A program made the translations under genes and the position numbers. From assembly GCA_028532985.1 (NCBI GenBank), contig JANCIK010000010.1:1116001-1180000 (forward strand): a stretch of 64,000 bases of DNA, written 5' to 3'. The notes under the pieces are model-generated. The model ran no database searches, was not told the DNA's origin, and worked only from the letters and a program-made list of their open reading frames with translations. Below, piece after piece: positions 48,936 through 60,437 of the stretch (position 1 is the stretch's first letter; each line of letters starts with the position of its first letter). The stretch comes from Stropharia rugosoannulata. Taxonomy: Eukaryota > Basidiomycota > Agaricomycetes > Agaricales > Strophariaceae.

Positions 48936-50270
48936 ATGTCAAACAACTTCGGTAAACTTATCCTTTACATACCTTTCTACACAAACTAAGTAATTTCTGT
49001 ACAGATGAACTAAGTTACACTACACCACCCTCACCGCCATTCGACAGTATCTCCTCGCTCAGATACTCGCCCAATAATCCCGATCAGCTCATTGTGTCTT
49101 CCTGGGATACCGTGCGTAAAATGCGTTTTGGTTGGGAAAATACCTCCTCATCTTTGCCTTTTAGACAGTACGGTTCTATGAAATTGGGGAAGATGGCGTA
49201 TCCAAAAGCGAGGCCAAAGCCAAGTTCGATCACAGGGCTGCAGTCCTTGCCTGTTCATTTTCACCGGACGGATCGCGCGCGTTTAGCGGCGGCCTTGATA
49301 CGACCGTCAGAGAGTAAGCAGCTTCATCACATAGGGAGAACTAGCTTACGGTCATTCTAGATTGGACTTCGCCACAGAGAAGATGATCAATCTCGGGGCT
49401 CATGATGATTCTATTTCAAGCATGACCTATGCGAGTAGCATAAGTAGGCTACCTAAACCTTTCTCTGTACTGTCCTAACGTCCGCTAGATACTTTAATAA
49501 CCGGCTCATGGGATCGTACGCTCCGTTTTTGGGACTCTCGCGCCTCCACCCCTCAGCAAAGCTCGACTCAAACGCCAGAGCGGATATATGCTATTGATCA
49601 TGTCAACAACACCCTCGTTGTGGCTATGGCTAGCCGACTTTTCCATATCTATGATATCAGGAAAATGGATATGCACGCTCAGCAACGAGAGAGTAGTTTG
49701 AAGTATATGACGCGGTCGCTAGCTTGTATGCCAGATGGTCAAGGTGTGTGTACTTGCACGCTATATAGAACCTGTTGCTCACATTTTTTCCATCCAGGTT
49801 ATGCCACAGCTTCCGTTGAAGGACGTATTGCCGTCGAATATTTTGATCCGTCACCCGCTGTACAGGCAAAGAAGTACGCCTTCAAATGTCACAGACATAC
49901 GGTCAACGACGTGGACCATGTATGGCCAGTCAACTCGCTCGCATTCCACCCCATATATAGCACATTCGCGTCCGCCGGTTCTGACGGCACGGTATCGATT
50001 TGGGATCACAAGGTCAAGAAACGACTGAGACAGTACCCGAAGTTCCCTGGGCCAGTGGCTGCTGTTGGTTTCAACTGCGACGGAACGAAAATTGCTGTAG
50101 GTGTCAGCTATACATGGGATGAGGGTGAAGCCGGGCTCAAGGCAAGCGGGGTTACTCCATGGATTGGCGTGCGCAAAGTTGGGGACGAGGTGAAGGTATG
50201 TTCCTGGCTTAATATATGCTCGAAACCTTAACTAATTTGCTGAACTTTGTAGCCAAGGGCCTCGGACTAG
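48936..50270 (+). CDS. bub3: Spindle checkpoint protein Bub3, WD40 (341 aa)
   Basis: Seven exons join in frame: 48936-48951, 49005-49111, 49165-49313, 49361-49443, 49489-49743, 49798-50195 and 50253-50270, the last coding only PRASD. WD-type repeats are visible (ISSLRYSPNNPDQLIVSSWDT, VLACSFSPDGSRAFSGGLDT, LITGSWDRTLRFWD, FHPIYSTFASAGSDGTVSIWD). The segment AFKCHRHTV then VWPVNSLAFHP is the Bub3/Rae1 signature, and the length matches Bub3 (about 330-350 aa). Bub3 binds GLEBS motifs of Mad3/BubR1 and Bub1 and recruits them to phosphorylated kinetochores. It is divergent from the Chk2-type kinase across 2.3 kb. Rae1 is the main alternative, but the sequence around repeats 5-6 favours Bub3. Confidence 0.9.
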
Positions 50271-50833
50271 AGATGCGGCGGCTAGCTTTCATTTTCTGTT
50301 TTATTCTTGTTATAACCATCGTTGGTCATTTTTATTTGTACAAAGCCAAAATCATGACCCTCCATGCTACTAGAAGCCGCAATTGCCAATCGTGTTGATT
50401 TAAATGCCCAATGATCCTCACTCCTGTTGATGCATTGGTTCGCAACTTCACTTGTCAGTACTGGTCGTGGTCCAGCATCTCACTCGCCACGCCAGCGGTT
50501 CTGGTCCGTGAGTTATGCGCTTTCGTGTTCTTATAGAATATTGTTGTTTCTCCGATCTTCGCGGCGGAATACGTATTTTGGAATCCATTAAAATCGTAAT
50601 AGATTCCATTCACATCAGCCGCCCGGTTGTGACTAAATAGAGCACCTTTGACAGTTCAGACCTCTGGCAACGGCCAACGACAGCCCATTGCAAGTCATCA
50701 CAAGACTCGGCTAGACCTCAAAGTCACGACCGGGTATTCAACCATGCCCTAATTGGTCGACCACAATAGACCAAAACCTTCGCATTGCATGGTCCCAACA
50801 GGCTTGCTCTCGCTCTTCCATCACGACAGCAAA
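50271..50833. other. Intergenic, no gene recognised
   Basis: This is the 3' flank of Bub3 and the promoter region of the F-box gene. The frame of the next gene stays open upstream to about 50753 and contains an earlier ATG at 50789 with a weaker context. Confidence 0.4.
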
Positions 50834-52371
50834 ATGAACGGTTTTCCCGTTGAGCTTATGAGCCATGTTTGCACTTTCCTTGGAAGGACCGACCTGACGA
50901 AACTTGCCTTGACATCCCGCCTCTGGCTTGCACCGGCCCGTTGGCAGTTGTTCACTTCCCCCGTTTTACACAGCGATTCTCCTTATTTGGCCGACCTTTT
51001 TCATCTATTTAAGACAGACCCTCAGTTGTCGCGGCAGGTTATTTCTCTCACTATCGAAACCAAGCAAGGGTGGGCACCATATGATACCGCTCCGGGGACT
51101 ACATGGGTTGAATGGACTATTTTCCGGAACATGGGGCGTTTGCGCTCTTTGCGCTTTCGACGTCTTCCGTGCGTCACGAACGACGGGGATCCTAAGCATT
51201 TCCTCATTTTACTAAACCGTGTCTATAAACACTGTCCTAACGTTATTGAACTCAAGTTTACTGATATGTTTTGGCCGAATATGCCTGTGGAGTGGAACTT
51301 GCAGCCCCCAAAATCGTTTGAACAATCAGTCCGGCCTCCGCTGCAGAGAGTAGTGTATAACGCTCTCGCTAACTCAGGTAAGCATTAACATAGTTGATTA
51401 ACGATTGTATCTGATACATTGAGTTAGGTAGCAATTGGGCGTTCCTTGTACTTTGCGTGTTCACTCCTTCAACCACCATTGGCCACCTCGACCTTTTCCT
51501 TGGACACCAGGCCAGTTATCTTCCAATGCTTAGGCATCTTTCGTTCCCCGCACTCCGTACCCTCTACCTGCGCAGTGTACATTATGCCAGCAGTGCCTAC
51601 GTCGCGTCATTCCTTGTCGCACACGCATCTATTCGTCACCTCTACCTGATCGACGCTCACCCACAAATTCTGGTGGATAAAATAGTAGTGACCAGTCTTC
51701 CAGCACTCAAAACACTCCATGGCTCGCCTGCCGTCATATCGCGGCTCGCCAGCCGGTGCGACAGTATTCGTTATGTCCAGGCACTTGTCATTGACTGCAC
51801 CCATGATTCGGGAAGCATGGAGGAACTTGTGGCAGCGGCTGGCGGCTTCCCGAATCTGCGACATTGCTCATTGATCCAAGTCTTCTCGGCATTCACGACG
51901 ATGGAGATTGTGCGGCTGCTTGCTAAAGAATCGACGTTGTTGACCCACTGGACGGGTGGATGCTACTACTGCGATGCCCATGAGATGGTAAGAGCTGCGC
52001 AAGCGCTTTTCATTTGTAGTGACAAGCTAATTGGGAACCAGATGCTACTCGCTGAGGAATTATCTCAATTCCCGGCCCTTACCCGTGTCGACATGTGCGA
52101 ATGGACCTATCCGGACGGTCCACCGTCAGGCAGCCGATTCAAGGGCATAGAAGTCCTTGCGAAAAAGTTGGCGATCAAGAAACTTTGCTTGTACATGCCC
52201 CATCTGCCGACCTTCGAAATTTCAACCACATATACCATTGACCGTGAGAATGGTGGCAGGATCAAGACGACATACCAATGCTTTGAAGACGGACCGCATA
52301 ACCAGGAGAGACGCCGTATCGATTTCAGCTCGGTGCATTGGGAAGATGAGATAGTGTTGGAAGATGACTGA
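50834..52371 (+). CDS. F-box protein (about 495 aa)
   Basis: Two exons, 50834-51377 and 51428-52371, join in frame. The start at 50834 was chosen for its context (CAAAATGA) and because the F-box begins at once: FPVELMSHVCTFLGRTDLTKLALTSRLW. An alternative ATG at 50789 would add 15 residues. The rest has loosely leucine-rich repeats (LPMLRHLSFPALRTLYLRSV, FPNLRHCSLI). The predicted role is substrate choice for an SCF ubiquitin ligase, by family knowledge; the substrate is unknown. The stop lies only 35 bases from the stop of the opposing F-box gene, so their 3' UTRs probably overlap. Confidence 0.8.
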
Positions 52372-52406
52372 CTAGGCAAACACTGTCGCTATAATTTTCC
52401 TGTGGT

Positions 52407-53810
52407 TCACATTATAAGCGGGTTGTCACCGATGACTCTGCCATTGGCGTTTTCTACCGCCCACTCGATACTGCTGATGCTTGTCATTGCCTGTATCCAG
52501 CAGAGGTCTTCCTCTCGCAAGCGGGGAACTTGTCCCACGACGCGCAATGAACACTTGGTGCCACGGTCATCCTTCCCTTCTTTGTCGCCAAGGTACTGGT
52601 GCATGCCCGCCACGGTGAAGTTGGGGCAGTCTTCGACGGTCATGTGGGATAGCTGGATGGGAAGGGTGCTGAACGAGCGCAAGAAATTGTCGTTGAACCC
52701 AGGGCACGATATGATTGTGATAGTATCGCCTTCCCAATGACTAACAATGTTGGACAAAGTAGGAGCTGTGATGTTATTGAGAACAAGACTCTGCACAAAG
52801 TAGTCGCTGATCTCGGACGAGATTTCGCAATTGGACAGCCGCAAAACCGAAGCAAGACTGCTGAACGAGACAGCCTGCCTGAAGTGGTAAATGAAGTTCT
52901 CGGACACGTCGTCAAAATGAATGCTCTCTATGTTGGTCAAGTAATACTTCTTGGCTGGAGTCTGTGTCATATCTGAAAGACTGACCGATCTTAAGTGAAG
53001 ACTGCGAAGGAAATTAATTTTCGAGATGAGTTCCATGAATGACTGGAAGGAATTTTTGTTATGGCCACCTTCAAGATGTAGGTGACAAATGGTCAACGAG
53101 ACAGTCTCGCCGCATTTCAAGGTTGAGATCCAGTTGGGATTCAAGTTCATGAAGGTTGCTCCAGTAAATGAAATTGTCCGGAGAGCCGGAAAGGTATCGT
53201 TCGGTACGGATCTGCAGATTTTGGGATTCCAGGTCAAATCATTGATTGCGCATTCAAGTTTGAGTGTCTCCAGGTATGGAACCTCCCTGGAGAAGAAGAG
53301 ATTCGGCTGCGGGAGCGAAGAGGCGTATACGGTTTCAAACGCAACGGAAGTACATCGAGAAAGGTGTGGAGTTAAGTTCGCAGAGATTAAGGCAATCTTT
53401 TCTTGCTCCTCCATGGTCGACTGTTTTCTTGAGCTACTGAATACGTAGACCGAAATTTCCTGGGATTTTGACCACAAGAATGCCCCCAACAGCGGGGTTG
53501 GGTCGACCGCTACATCGAACAGAATCCTCGTCCAGTATTCTGAGGACCGCATTAGGATCAAGCGCCAGAGACGACATGTCGAGGCCACGTTGAAGGGGAA
53601 TAACGTCGATTTGCATTGGTTACTGGTAGGTGATTCCCATTCCAAGTCCTCAGGACTGACGTCAACCGCAGTTCTGACTGAGCGCTCCTCGCCTTGTGCA
53701 TCCTGAAACACGACAGCTAGATATTCGGGTTCTCTTCGCGACAAAAGGTAGACGTGTCGAAGAATTTGTTCTTGTAACTCCAGCGGTATGTTCAGCAGGG
53801 TTGGACGCAT
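52407..53810 (-). CDS. F-box-like protein (467 aa), single exon
   Basis: An intact minus-strand ORF starts at ATG 53810 (MRPTLLNIPLELQEQILRHV). The IPLELQEQIL core matches the first helix of fungal F-boxes, and FNVASTCRLWRLILMRSSEYW is the second half; an acidic insertion of about 45 residues lies between them. The C-terminus has LRR-like spacing (LRSLHLRSVSLSD, LRLSNCEIS). It converges tail to tail with the gene ending at 52371. The two F-box proteins differ greatly, so they are not a recent duplicate. Function beyond a probable SCF adaptor is not deducible. Confidence 0.78.
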   Translation of the reverse strand: MRPTLLNIPLELQEQILRHVYLLSRREPEYLAVVFQDAQGEERSVRTAVDVSPEDLEWESPTSNQCKSTLFPFNVASTCRLWRLILMRSSEYWTRILFDVAVDPTPLLGAFLWSKSQEISVYVFSSSRKQSTMEEQEKIALISANLTPHLSRCTSVAFETVYASSLPQPNLFFSREVPYLETLKLECAINDLTWNPKICRSVPNDTFPALRTISFTGATFMNLNPNWISTLKCGETVSLTICHLHLEGGHNKNSFQSFMELISKINFLRSLHLRSVSLSDMTQTPAKKYYLTNIESIHFDDVSENFIYHFRQAVSFSSLASVLRLSNCEISSEISDYFVQSLVLNNITAPTLSNIVSHWEGDTITIISCPGFNDNFLRSFSTLPIQLSHMTVEDCPNFTVAGMHQYLGDKEGKDDRGTKCSLRVVGQVPRLREEDLCWIQAMTSISSIEWAVENANGRVIGDNPLIM

Positions 53811-54209
53811 TCCGTGGAGTTTTCGTGGTGAGCAGGGAGTGAAGTTGCGAAGCTGGGATAAAGATCAGGTGCGGCCAATTTACATGCCATAATGTAACAA
53901 TCAGCCTCCAGGTAGTCTCCGGATTCAGAGTTTCTTCTTGGTGACAACTTGGTGAATGCGGTAATTAATATCGCTTCGCATATCGACAAGGCTACATCTG
54001 GTTACATATAGGCCCCATGAATGGGACTGATCATGATTGGGACAATGTGACGGTACGGACGGTGTGGGCTGCACGGCTAGTGCATATTTACTATGTCACC
54101 TAAGGTCTCCGTGTAGTAAGTAGGTGAATTGGTTGTTACATGCTAACACTAGTCAAAGTGAAGCAATCGGAGTCAACTGAGATAACAAAAATAAGGAACA
54201 TTCCGCACA

Positions 54210-54600
54210 ATGGTGCTAAAATATTATTGAACTCCATTGGAACTTTGTTGGAACCTCTTAGTACAATCCTGTATAATCTTGCAAGCGGAGCCGGATGTTC
54301 GATCCTAAATTGGGAAGTCAAGTCGACCACCATGGACCGCTCCATCGCGCAGCACGGTGTTGGGCGATTGCTCATCATATTCCAGTCCTCTCGAGTCTCG
54401 ATAGATCCTGGTACACGAGGTCTCCTGGGGTCTCCTCCCAGTTTGGCGTTCCAGATATGTCAGTCCAGACTTCTGCCATCAGTCTGCATCGGAGACCTTT
54501 GGCCAAGCATTTGTGAGTGTATAGGCATGTGCATGAACTTTCGGTCCTTCCACGAAGTATCAAGCTGCAGAAAGTGGATTACTTTTAGAAATTGCTTTTA
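54210..54600 (-). pseudogene. Fragment of a fucosyltransferase-like gene (C-terminal part)
   Basis: Translated in minus-strand frames, the segment around 54560-54400 gives LMAEVWTDISGTPNWEETP. This parallels LMAEGWTSVSATPDWEETS in the complete gene at 55755-57991. The next segment, after a frame change, resembles that gene's extreme C-terminus (RIVLRGSN against MFRLVKGH). No N-terminal or central parts are present nearby and the frames shift, so this is a decayed partial copy. It lies just beyond the ubiquitin hydrolase gene from its intact relative. Confidence 0.6.
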
Positions 54601-54690
54601 GAATGAATGTTTCAAGCTTCCCGCCGGTGCAAGTCTACTACCTTCAAATTCTCAGATTGCTCAACTCGTTGGTACAAGTGGTGAGACAAC

Positions 54691-55477
54691 TCAATGCGTT
54701 TTGGCCAATGCTATGCAAGAAAATCGGTGACCGCCATCTTTATCCCCTTGTGCAACGTTCATTACCCTTCTTAAACCTAGGTCAAGGGCTCTATCGCTGA
54801 AAGCGTCTTCATCCTCTGCAAGGAGGCCCCGGTCAATTGGGCCTTTCCTCGACCCCTCGAGCTCCCATAGGTGCCCGTCACGCCCTTTGACAAACGCAAC
54901 AAAATGATTAATCTCCCATTCTATCCCTGGTGGAGGCTCCTGGGACTGTCCCAGATGAGCCGCTGCTTGGTGGGCTTTCTCGAGCACCTCACTCTCTTCA
55001 AGGACGCGAGCGCGCTCTAACATCTTCTTCGGTAGCGCCTCGCGGCGGATCCGGGCAAGCTCTGAATCAGGTGCGATATAGTCCGCCGCCTGCGAGTTGA
55101 GGAGGCTATGAATGAGTCCGATCGAACCACATGCGCACTCAATGGTCTGCTTAAACCAAACTACGGGCTCATCCTCTCCGACCCCTTCATAGTCATTCTT
55201 CAGGGCATCCTCTTCATGACGCATATTATTCCATGATTGTGACCTCGGCATGGTGACGAGTAATGCGTACACTGGTCGCGGCACGAGCGCTCTCAAGTCC
55301 GGGTCGGTAAGTGAGAACACATCGTAAAAGGCGACAGAGTCGGTCGAGAGTCCGAGGTCCCTCGCTAATGTGTTCATAACTTCCGGATTATTCTCTACCA
55401 AAACCAGTTCGTAAGAGGTGCCAGGACTAGACGAGCAACTTAAAGTCACCGAGAACTGTAAATTGCTTGGGTGGCAT
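54691..55477 (-). CDS. Ubiquitin C-terminal hydrolase, peptidase C12 (243 aa)
   Basis: Two minus-strand exons, 55477-55450 and 55394-54691, join in frame. The length fits UCH-L1/L3/Yuh1. Family marks are the N-terminal ENNPEVMNTLARDLGL, the active-site region KQTIECACGSIGLIHSL (oxyanion Gln and nucleophile Cys both present) and the histidine region INHFVAFV. The position of the catalytic Asp (ELDG in UCH-L3) reads ELEG, so Asp is replaced by Glu. The enzyme releases small adducts and short extensions from ubiquitin C-termini, in cytosol and nucleus. The central crossover-loop region is longer and acidic/helical. The substitution may be a lineage feature; activity should be tested before it is assumed. 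Confidence 0.88.
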
Positions 55478-55754
55478 GGTGGTAGCAGTTAAAGAATTGT
55501 CGGTGTTGGGTCCAAGTTGGGTCGATGGCACAGCCGATTATCTACCTCGTGTCTGCAGTCAGCTGTGTTATGAGTAACGTTAAACATCCCCATTTATGAA
55601 ATCTTATTTCTCACAAGGCAGGCAAAGCCTCTCTTTAAGTACTGTAACAAACGCTGAGCCGGACATCCTTTTAAATATGGTGTAGTGAAAATATGATGTT
55701 AAGTCTACTGTATTCGATGGATACATAGCACAGGAAGGAGGTTGCACTAGACTA

Positions 55755-57991
55755 TCAAAGCAGGCGGTTGGAGTTCATTTTGTGTCCCTTCACCAGGCGG
55801 AACATGACGACATTCGCTGATAAACTGGAGAACTAGCTTCGACTTAGAAAATCAACCAATTATGTATTGGCCATGAACGCGCACGCACCCCATTGCCGAC
55901 AAATACTTCAGCGCGCTGCGCGATTTGCATATCTATTGCTACGCTCACTCCCCTTTCTTCCCTACTCATGTCGACAATCAGACTTCCGTTCTCTCGGCAG
56001 GTCCTGCTAGGCGAGGTCTCCTCCCAGTCAGGTGTTGCAGAAACGCTAGTCCAGCCTTCCGCCATCAGCCCGCGTCGAAGATCGTTTAGAAAAGATGGCC
56101 AAGCATTCGTGAGCACGTAGACATGCTTCAGCCTGTGTGGATTCTTTCGCTGAAGGTTTTTAGTATTAATATTAGAGTCGTCGTACTCTTGTCTAATCTC
56201 GCCCAGCCTCCGAACAATCTGCTGTACGTTCGGTAAGCAATGCTGGAAAAAGTATGACTTGCGGACTGCTTTCCCCTCGTCTAATATGGCCTGGATATTC
56301 ATCGTTGCCGTACTGGAATTAATGGCGTATTGTTCCCAGTTCTCCAATGGATGGGAGTGGTCGGAAAGCAAACGCATAGCGCCCATATAACCAGAGCCCC
56401 AATCCATCAAGCGAGTACAGTGGCGTTTATAATCCCCCATGCGGAGGTGTAGCGCCAGAACAGTCGACAGTTCATTCGGATCAGCGCCAAAAGTTGTTGC
56501 CAAGTCCGAGGGATCTTGAAGTGCACTATTATTGGAGTAATGAATAGAAGAGCCATAGAGCTCTTGTAAAACCTTATTTGTGGCACTTGTGACCAGCGAA
56601 GACCACTCAAACTGCTGGAGCACTGGCGACTTCAGTAATTCCGGTAACATGCCCAACATCCTGTCCGATCCGAAAAAACTGGAGAGAGAAACGGCTATAC
56701 AGAATATTCTCATACAAATAGAAAAAATGGTGACGCACTTGAAGTCAAATATTTTGCGTCTTTCTTTAATCACTACACAGTTGTTGTTTTTGACGTCGGG
56801 CTCCGACATACGTCTTTCGAACCATTCAAGTATTTCTGACCCAGTATCGATTTGCCGGCCGCTTTCCGACTCGATCCCAGTCATATGCATTTCTTCAGGC
56901 CAGCCGTACATAATTTCCACTACTTCTTGTGGTGGACAGACGAAGTTAAAATACGCGGCTGAGATTGCACGCCTCTCTCCTCGTCGACTAATGGATTCAT
57001 AGGGTACGCCTACCTGTCCTCCAAGGAACCCACCAATGAATGCTCCTAAAGGAATCCTTGTAGGCCGCAAAGAAAAGTCGTATATAGTATACTTGAAAGG
57101 CAGTTTGGACCACGTATAGTCTTCAAAGACAGGTGTACGGTTTAGCTTCAGAGCAAGATGATTGGTAAGAATTCTGTTCACGAATTAGAGATACGACGGA
57201 CATCCGGGTCAGCGCAATATTGAAGTAAGTGTTTATACGCACGCTTCTTGAAGGACGTTGTTCAAACCATGTCCCCAAAGGTGGTCTGGAAATCTCAAGT
57301 ACATTTCTTGCTCTTTTTCAGCTACGGACTATGTTACAATAGCCTTTTCAGTTAGTAAACTAAAACCGGCACCTCCAGATCCCATTTTGTCGATTTGGCT
57401 TATTAGGGTAGGGACGAGGGTGTCCTCTCCTCCATAAGAGCTCCAATGATGTTGTGGTAACGCATCTTCTGCTTCTTTGAGAGTGGTATATGATGGAGGT
57501 ATTCCTCCGTATACCAGAATGGCGGATATGAGAAAGGTAGGAATGACCATTACAATCATGCACCATAGAGCAAGCATACGTCTTCGAGAGATGCCTCTGG
57601 AGAAGAGACGTGTTAATTTAGGGAGGCGCAACCGAGCTCCAAGCCAATATCTCCATTGAACGGTCAGGTAGTGTGATATCCTGCGAGGGACTCGTGTTGC
57701 CGTGGAGAGAAGTTGATAATTTGCATGTTTCGAATCGACGGAATAAACACGATAGTACGAAGGAGTACTGCGTTTGGATGACATTTGGGACTCCAATGAT
57801 TCAAAGGATAACGAATTGCAGATGGGATATGTTTCTGAAAGCTGGGGAGCCTTCATCGAATTAGCGTACGGCAGAACGGGCGATGGCGCAGGTTCGGCGA
57901 GTTGAAGGGAGAGATAAATATCTTCGGTACCGTCTTCTATCACTTCCTCTCTTGCCCACTCCCAGTCAAGTGTTTTCGATCGGTCTCCCAT
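55755..57991 (-). CDS. Type II membrane O-fucosyltransferase-like protein (666 aa)
   Basis: Five minus-strand exons, 57991-57373, 57321-57243, 57173-56739, 56678-55889 and 55832-55755, join in frame. A cytosolic N-terminus of about 150 aa precedes one transmembrane segment (MLALWCMIVMVIPTFLISAI). A lumenal domain follows: MYLRFPDHLWGHGLNNVLQEA, VFEDYTWSKLPFKYTIYDF, ALHLRMGDYKRHC (a HxRxGD-type GDP-fucose motif), then VFVGNGFSSLSANV near the C-terminus. This is the layout of Golgi O-fucosyltransferase-like proteins, and the order matches Agaricomycete members. The predicted role is transfer of fucose or a related sugar in the secretory pathway; the acceptor is unknown. The start at 57991 is the first ATG in the open frame. 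Confidence 0.78.
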
Positions 57992-58557
57992 TTTACTTCG
58001 GAGGCTTGATGAGATGCGGCTGACGAGGATAATGCTTTGTGAGCTGACGCGAGTCACCACAGGCTCTGTGAAGGGGTTGGTCAAATGTGCGTTCTCGTGG
58101 TTAAAAGAAGGAGAACTATAAATACTACACTTCCCTGTCGGAGGCGCGTTGCATCTGCCTGAAGTCGTGGTTCCGATGAAGCTTCAGCTATGTATAGATG
58201 CGTATAGGTGTTGGCTGACATGCAGCTTCAGCAATGGGGTTCCGTCCGCATTGTGATCGTACTAGGGACTGCGGGAGCTGCGCACTACCTAAAGAGAATG
58301 ACTTTTCTGTGAGGTATAGGTCACGAATCCCCAAAGTTACCTGTTCTTAGGCTCATAGCTTTAGGCACAGGATGGCAAGTGAAATGCAATTTTCATTGTC
58401 TTCCGATTCGCATGTAGAATGATACACAAGTGTGAGTGTTGCGGCAATCAGATGTAAAAGTGAGTCAAATATTTCTCCACATGAATGAGGCAGAGAGTAG
58501 GCTGGCATACGCAAGGCTGGGGCAAGGAAGCGGCAAGGCGGACAGACTCAGAACAAG
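57992..58557. other. Intergenic, no gene recognised
   Basis: This is the upstream region of the glycosyltransferase-like gene and the 3' flank of the oxygenase gene. Nothing else is supported. Confidence 0.45.
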
Positions 58558-60039
58558 TTATTTATAGTTTTCAGCGATGCGACTATAGATATACTCCCCC
58601 GGCTGCCATGCATTTTAATGCCATCGAAATATTGAGCAAATAATATACACACCGCAATTGGCTCATAGCGTTTGGGGCGACTGTCTGACCACGTCCCTGG
58701 AATACAGTCAATCACTGTATGCGAGTCCTATTTTTCACATTCAGTTTGTTATAGACTTGATCTCCAAGTAACATACCGGTCCGCAAAACTAGTTAAATAT
58801 CAGCACCGACGACTATGTTCGCATATTTTCACTTACATATGGGATTGAGTAACGTGCGGGAACCATCTCCCCGTTCGGTGTGCCCATGGCTGGCGGGGCA
58901 CGCACTCTATGAACTGCACTTTTGATAATGTCGTTTGACCCTACACATAGTCAGTTGGTTATCCAGCATCAAGATATTACTTACATCTCATGAGGAAATC
59001 TCCCGCGTTTACAAGAAGTGCGCCTGGTACTGGCGGTACAGGCTGGGTCTACATCAATACCCTCCGAATAAGGCTGAATGAATGGCCAATACCGTGAACG
59101 TTCCCGGATGATTCGCGTCCTCAACCTCGAGACCACCTATGTCGTCCTGGAATAGGAGCTAGAGAGCTGTGAGCTAAGATATAGATCAAAATTACGAGAC
59201 AGAGCGACAGTTATGGAACCGTAGTCTGAATGGGCTTGAATTCTTGACGCGTCTTTATGATCGAGAGAGCTTGCAGGTACACTGAGCTTCGGTTTAGCAG
59301 TGTAGGTAATATTATACAGCCATTACAAACCTTGGATAATGTAAGAGCCTCAGTTGGTGCCCAGACAGGGAATGATATTTTTCAAAATAATCATCCGACA
59401 GATTAAACGCCAAAGCAAGCGCCTTGAAGATTTTCTGTTGCATTTGGTCACAAATCTGCAGACGCTAATTAGCTCACTCCCTTGAGAATGGCCCTGGCTT
59501 ACAGAGTAGAAATTTTGACAAGCTGACTTGAAACCTGGGAACACGTCTTCAGGGTACCATATATTTGGTTGCTCTATATTGCTCTCGCTCCCTGATTCGT
59601 AGCTTTCCTTGAAGTCCAGAATCTTTCCCGAGTCGCTGTCATTATCGTCGCCTGCATGAGTACGCTTCCTGACGTTTTCTCTTCCAGGAGCAGAGTATCC
59701 TGTCCGCGCCTGTTAGGTTAACGGCGAATCAGAATAATGGTACAAACTGAACCTCTGTGGTGTGCTGAACCTGGATGTGGAGCCAGTTGCTTTGTTTCCA
59801 TGGGTAGATCGAACAGTTTTTTAGACTGTAAATTGATAAGTGAGTCATCAGAAGGGCTCCCTAGAACGCTCTACCCATTTGAACATGTCATCGATTTCGC
59901 CCTGCGCTATCCCGTGGTTAACCAAGTAGACAAACCCAATTGATTTGAAGGATTCAAGGATCTTATTCGCTACGTCCTGCTTATTAGATCCATCCAAGAA
60001 GGGCTTAAAGTCGACGACGGCGACAAGGTCTTTGCTCAT
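58558..60039 (-). CDS. 2-oxoglutarate/Fe(II) dioxygenase, isopenicillin N synthase-like (331 aa)
   Basis: Eleven short minus-strand exons join in frame, the first three at 60039-59875, 59825-59753 and 59699-59503. The N-terminal DIOX_N-type region has SIGFVYLVNHGI and HRGYSAPGRE. The catalytic core has AHSDYGSIT (HxD iron ligands), LLFQDDIGGLEV, the distal SAVHRV histidine and RYSIP (2-oxoglutarate arginine). The protein ends YSRIAENYK. All iron and 2-oxoglutarate ligands are present. Such enzymes hydroxylate, desaturate or cyclise small molecules; the substrate is unknown. The ATG at 60039 faces the unknown gene at 60438, giving a shared divergent promoter. Some donors (for example GTCGCT in the middle of the gene) are weak, so exon limits there are less certain. 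Confidence 0.85.
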
Positions 60040-60437
60040 GGTTAACAGTGTTGCCAAGGTGTTGCAACAAGTTGAGATAGATACTAAGATAGGGGTGAAA
60101 CCTAAGTAAGCATTCGGCGGAGTTTATAAAGTGTGGGTATTACATAATAATAAATATTCTCATTTTTGACACTGTCCAGCCATCTCTTGTTGAACCAACC
60201 CGTTGAACGTTAAACTTGCGTTGAACTCGTATTTCATCCAGTGAACTGCTTTTATGCTCAGAGCAACACGATGTCTTTCTCACGTATGCAAAACTATGAA
60301 AAGGCATTATACCAATACACCGCCGTTACATCAAGACTTACCGATACAGCCTGGCGCTAAAAATCAATGGGAATGGGTGAGTCGCAAATCACAGAGAACC
60401 TAGCTCCATGCTAACTTGTTGTATTAATCAGACCAAG
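60040..60437. promoter_or_regulatory. Divergent promoter region, oxygenase and unknown gene
   Basis: About 400 bases separate the two start codons. No strong TATA box was assigned. Shared regulation is a possibility from the geometry only. Confidence 0.4.

Noticed and set aside
54140..54601. 153-codon plus-strand ORF
   Set aside because: It is the antisense shadow of the fucosyltransferase-like gene fragment.
37155..60039. One biosynthetic gene cluster from MFS to the 2-oxoglutarate oxygenase
   Set aside because: Checkpoint kinase, Bub3, F-box, UCH and glycosyltransferase genes lie between, and there is no backbone synthase.
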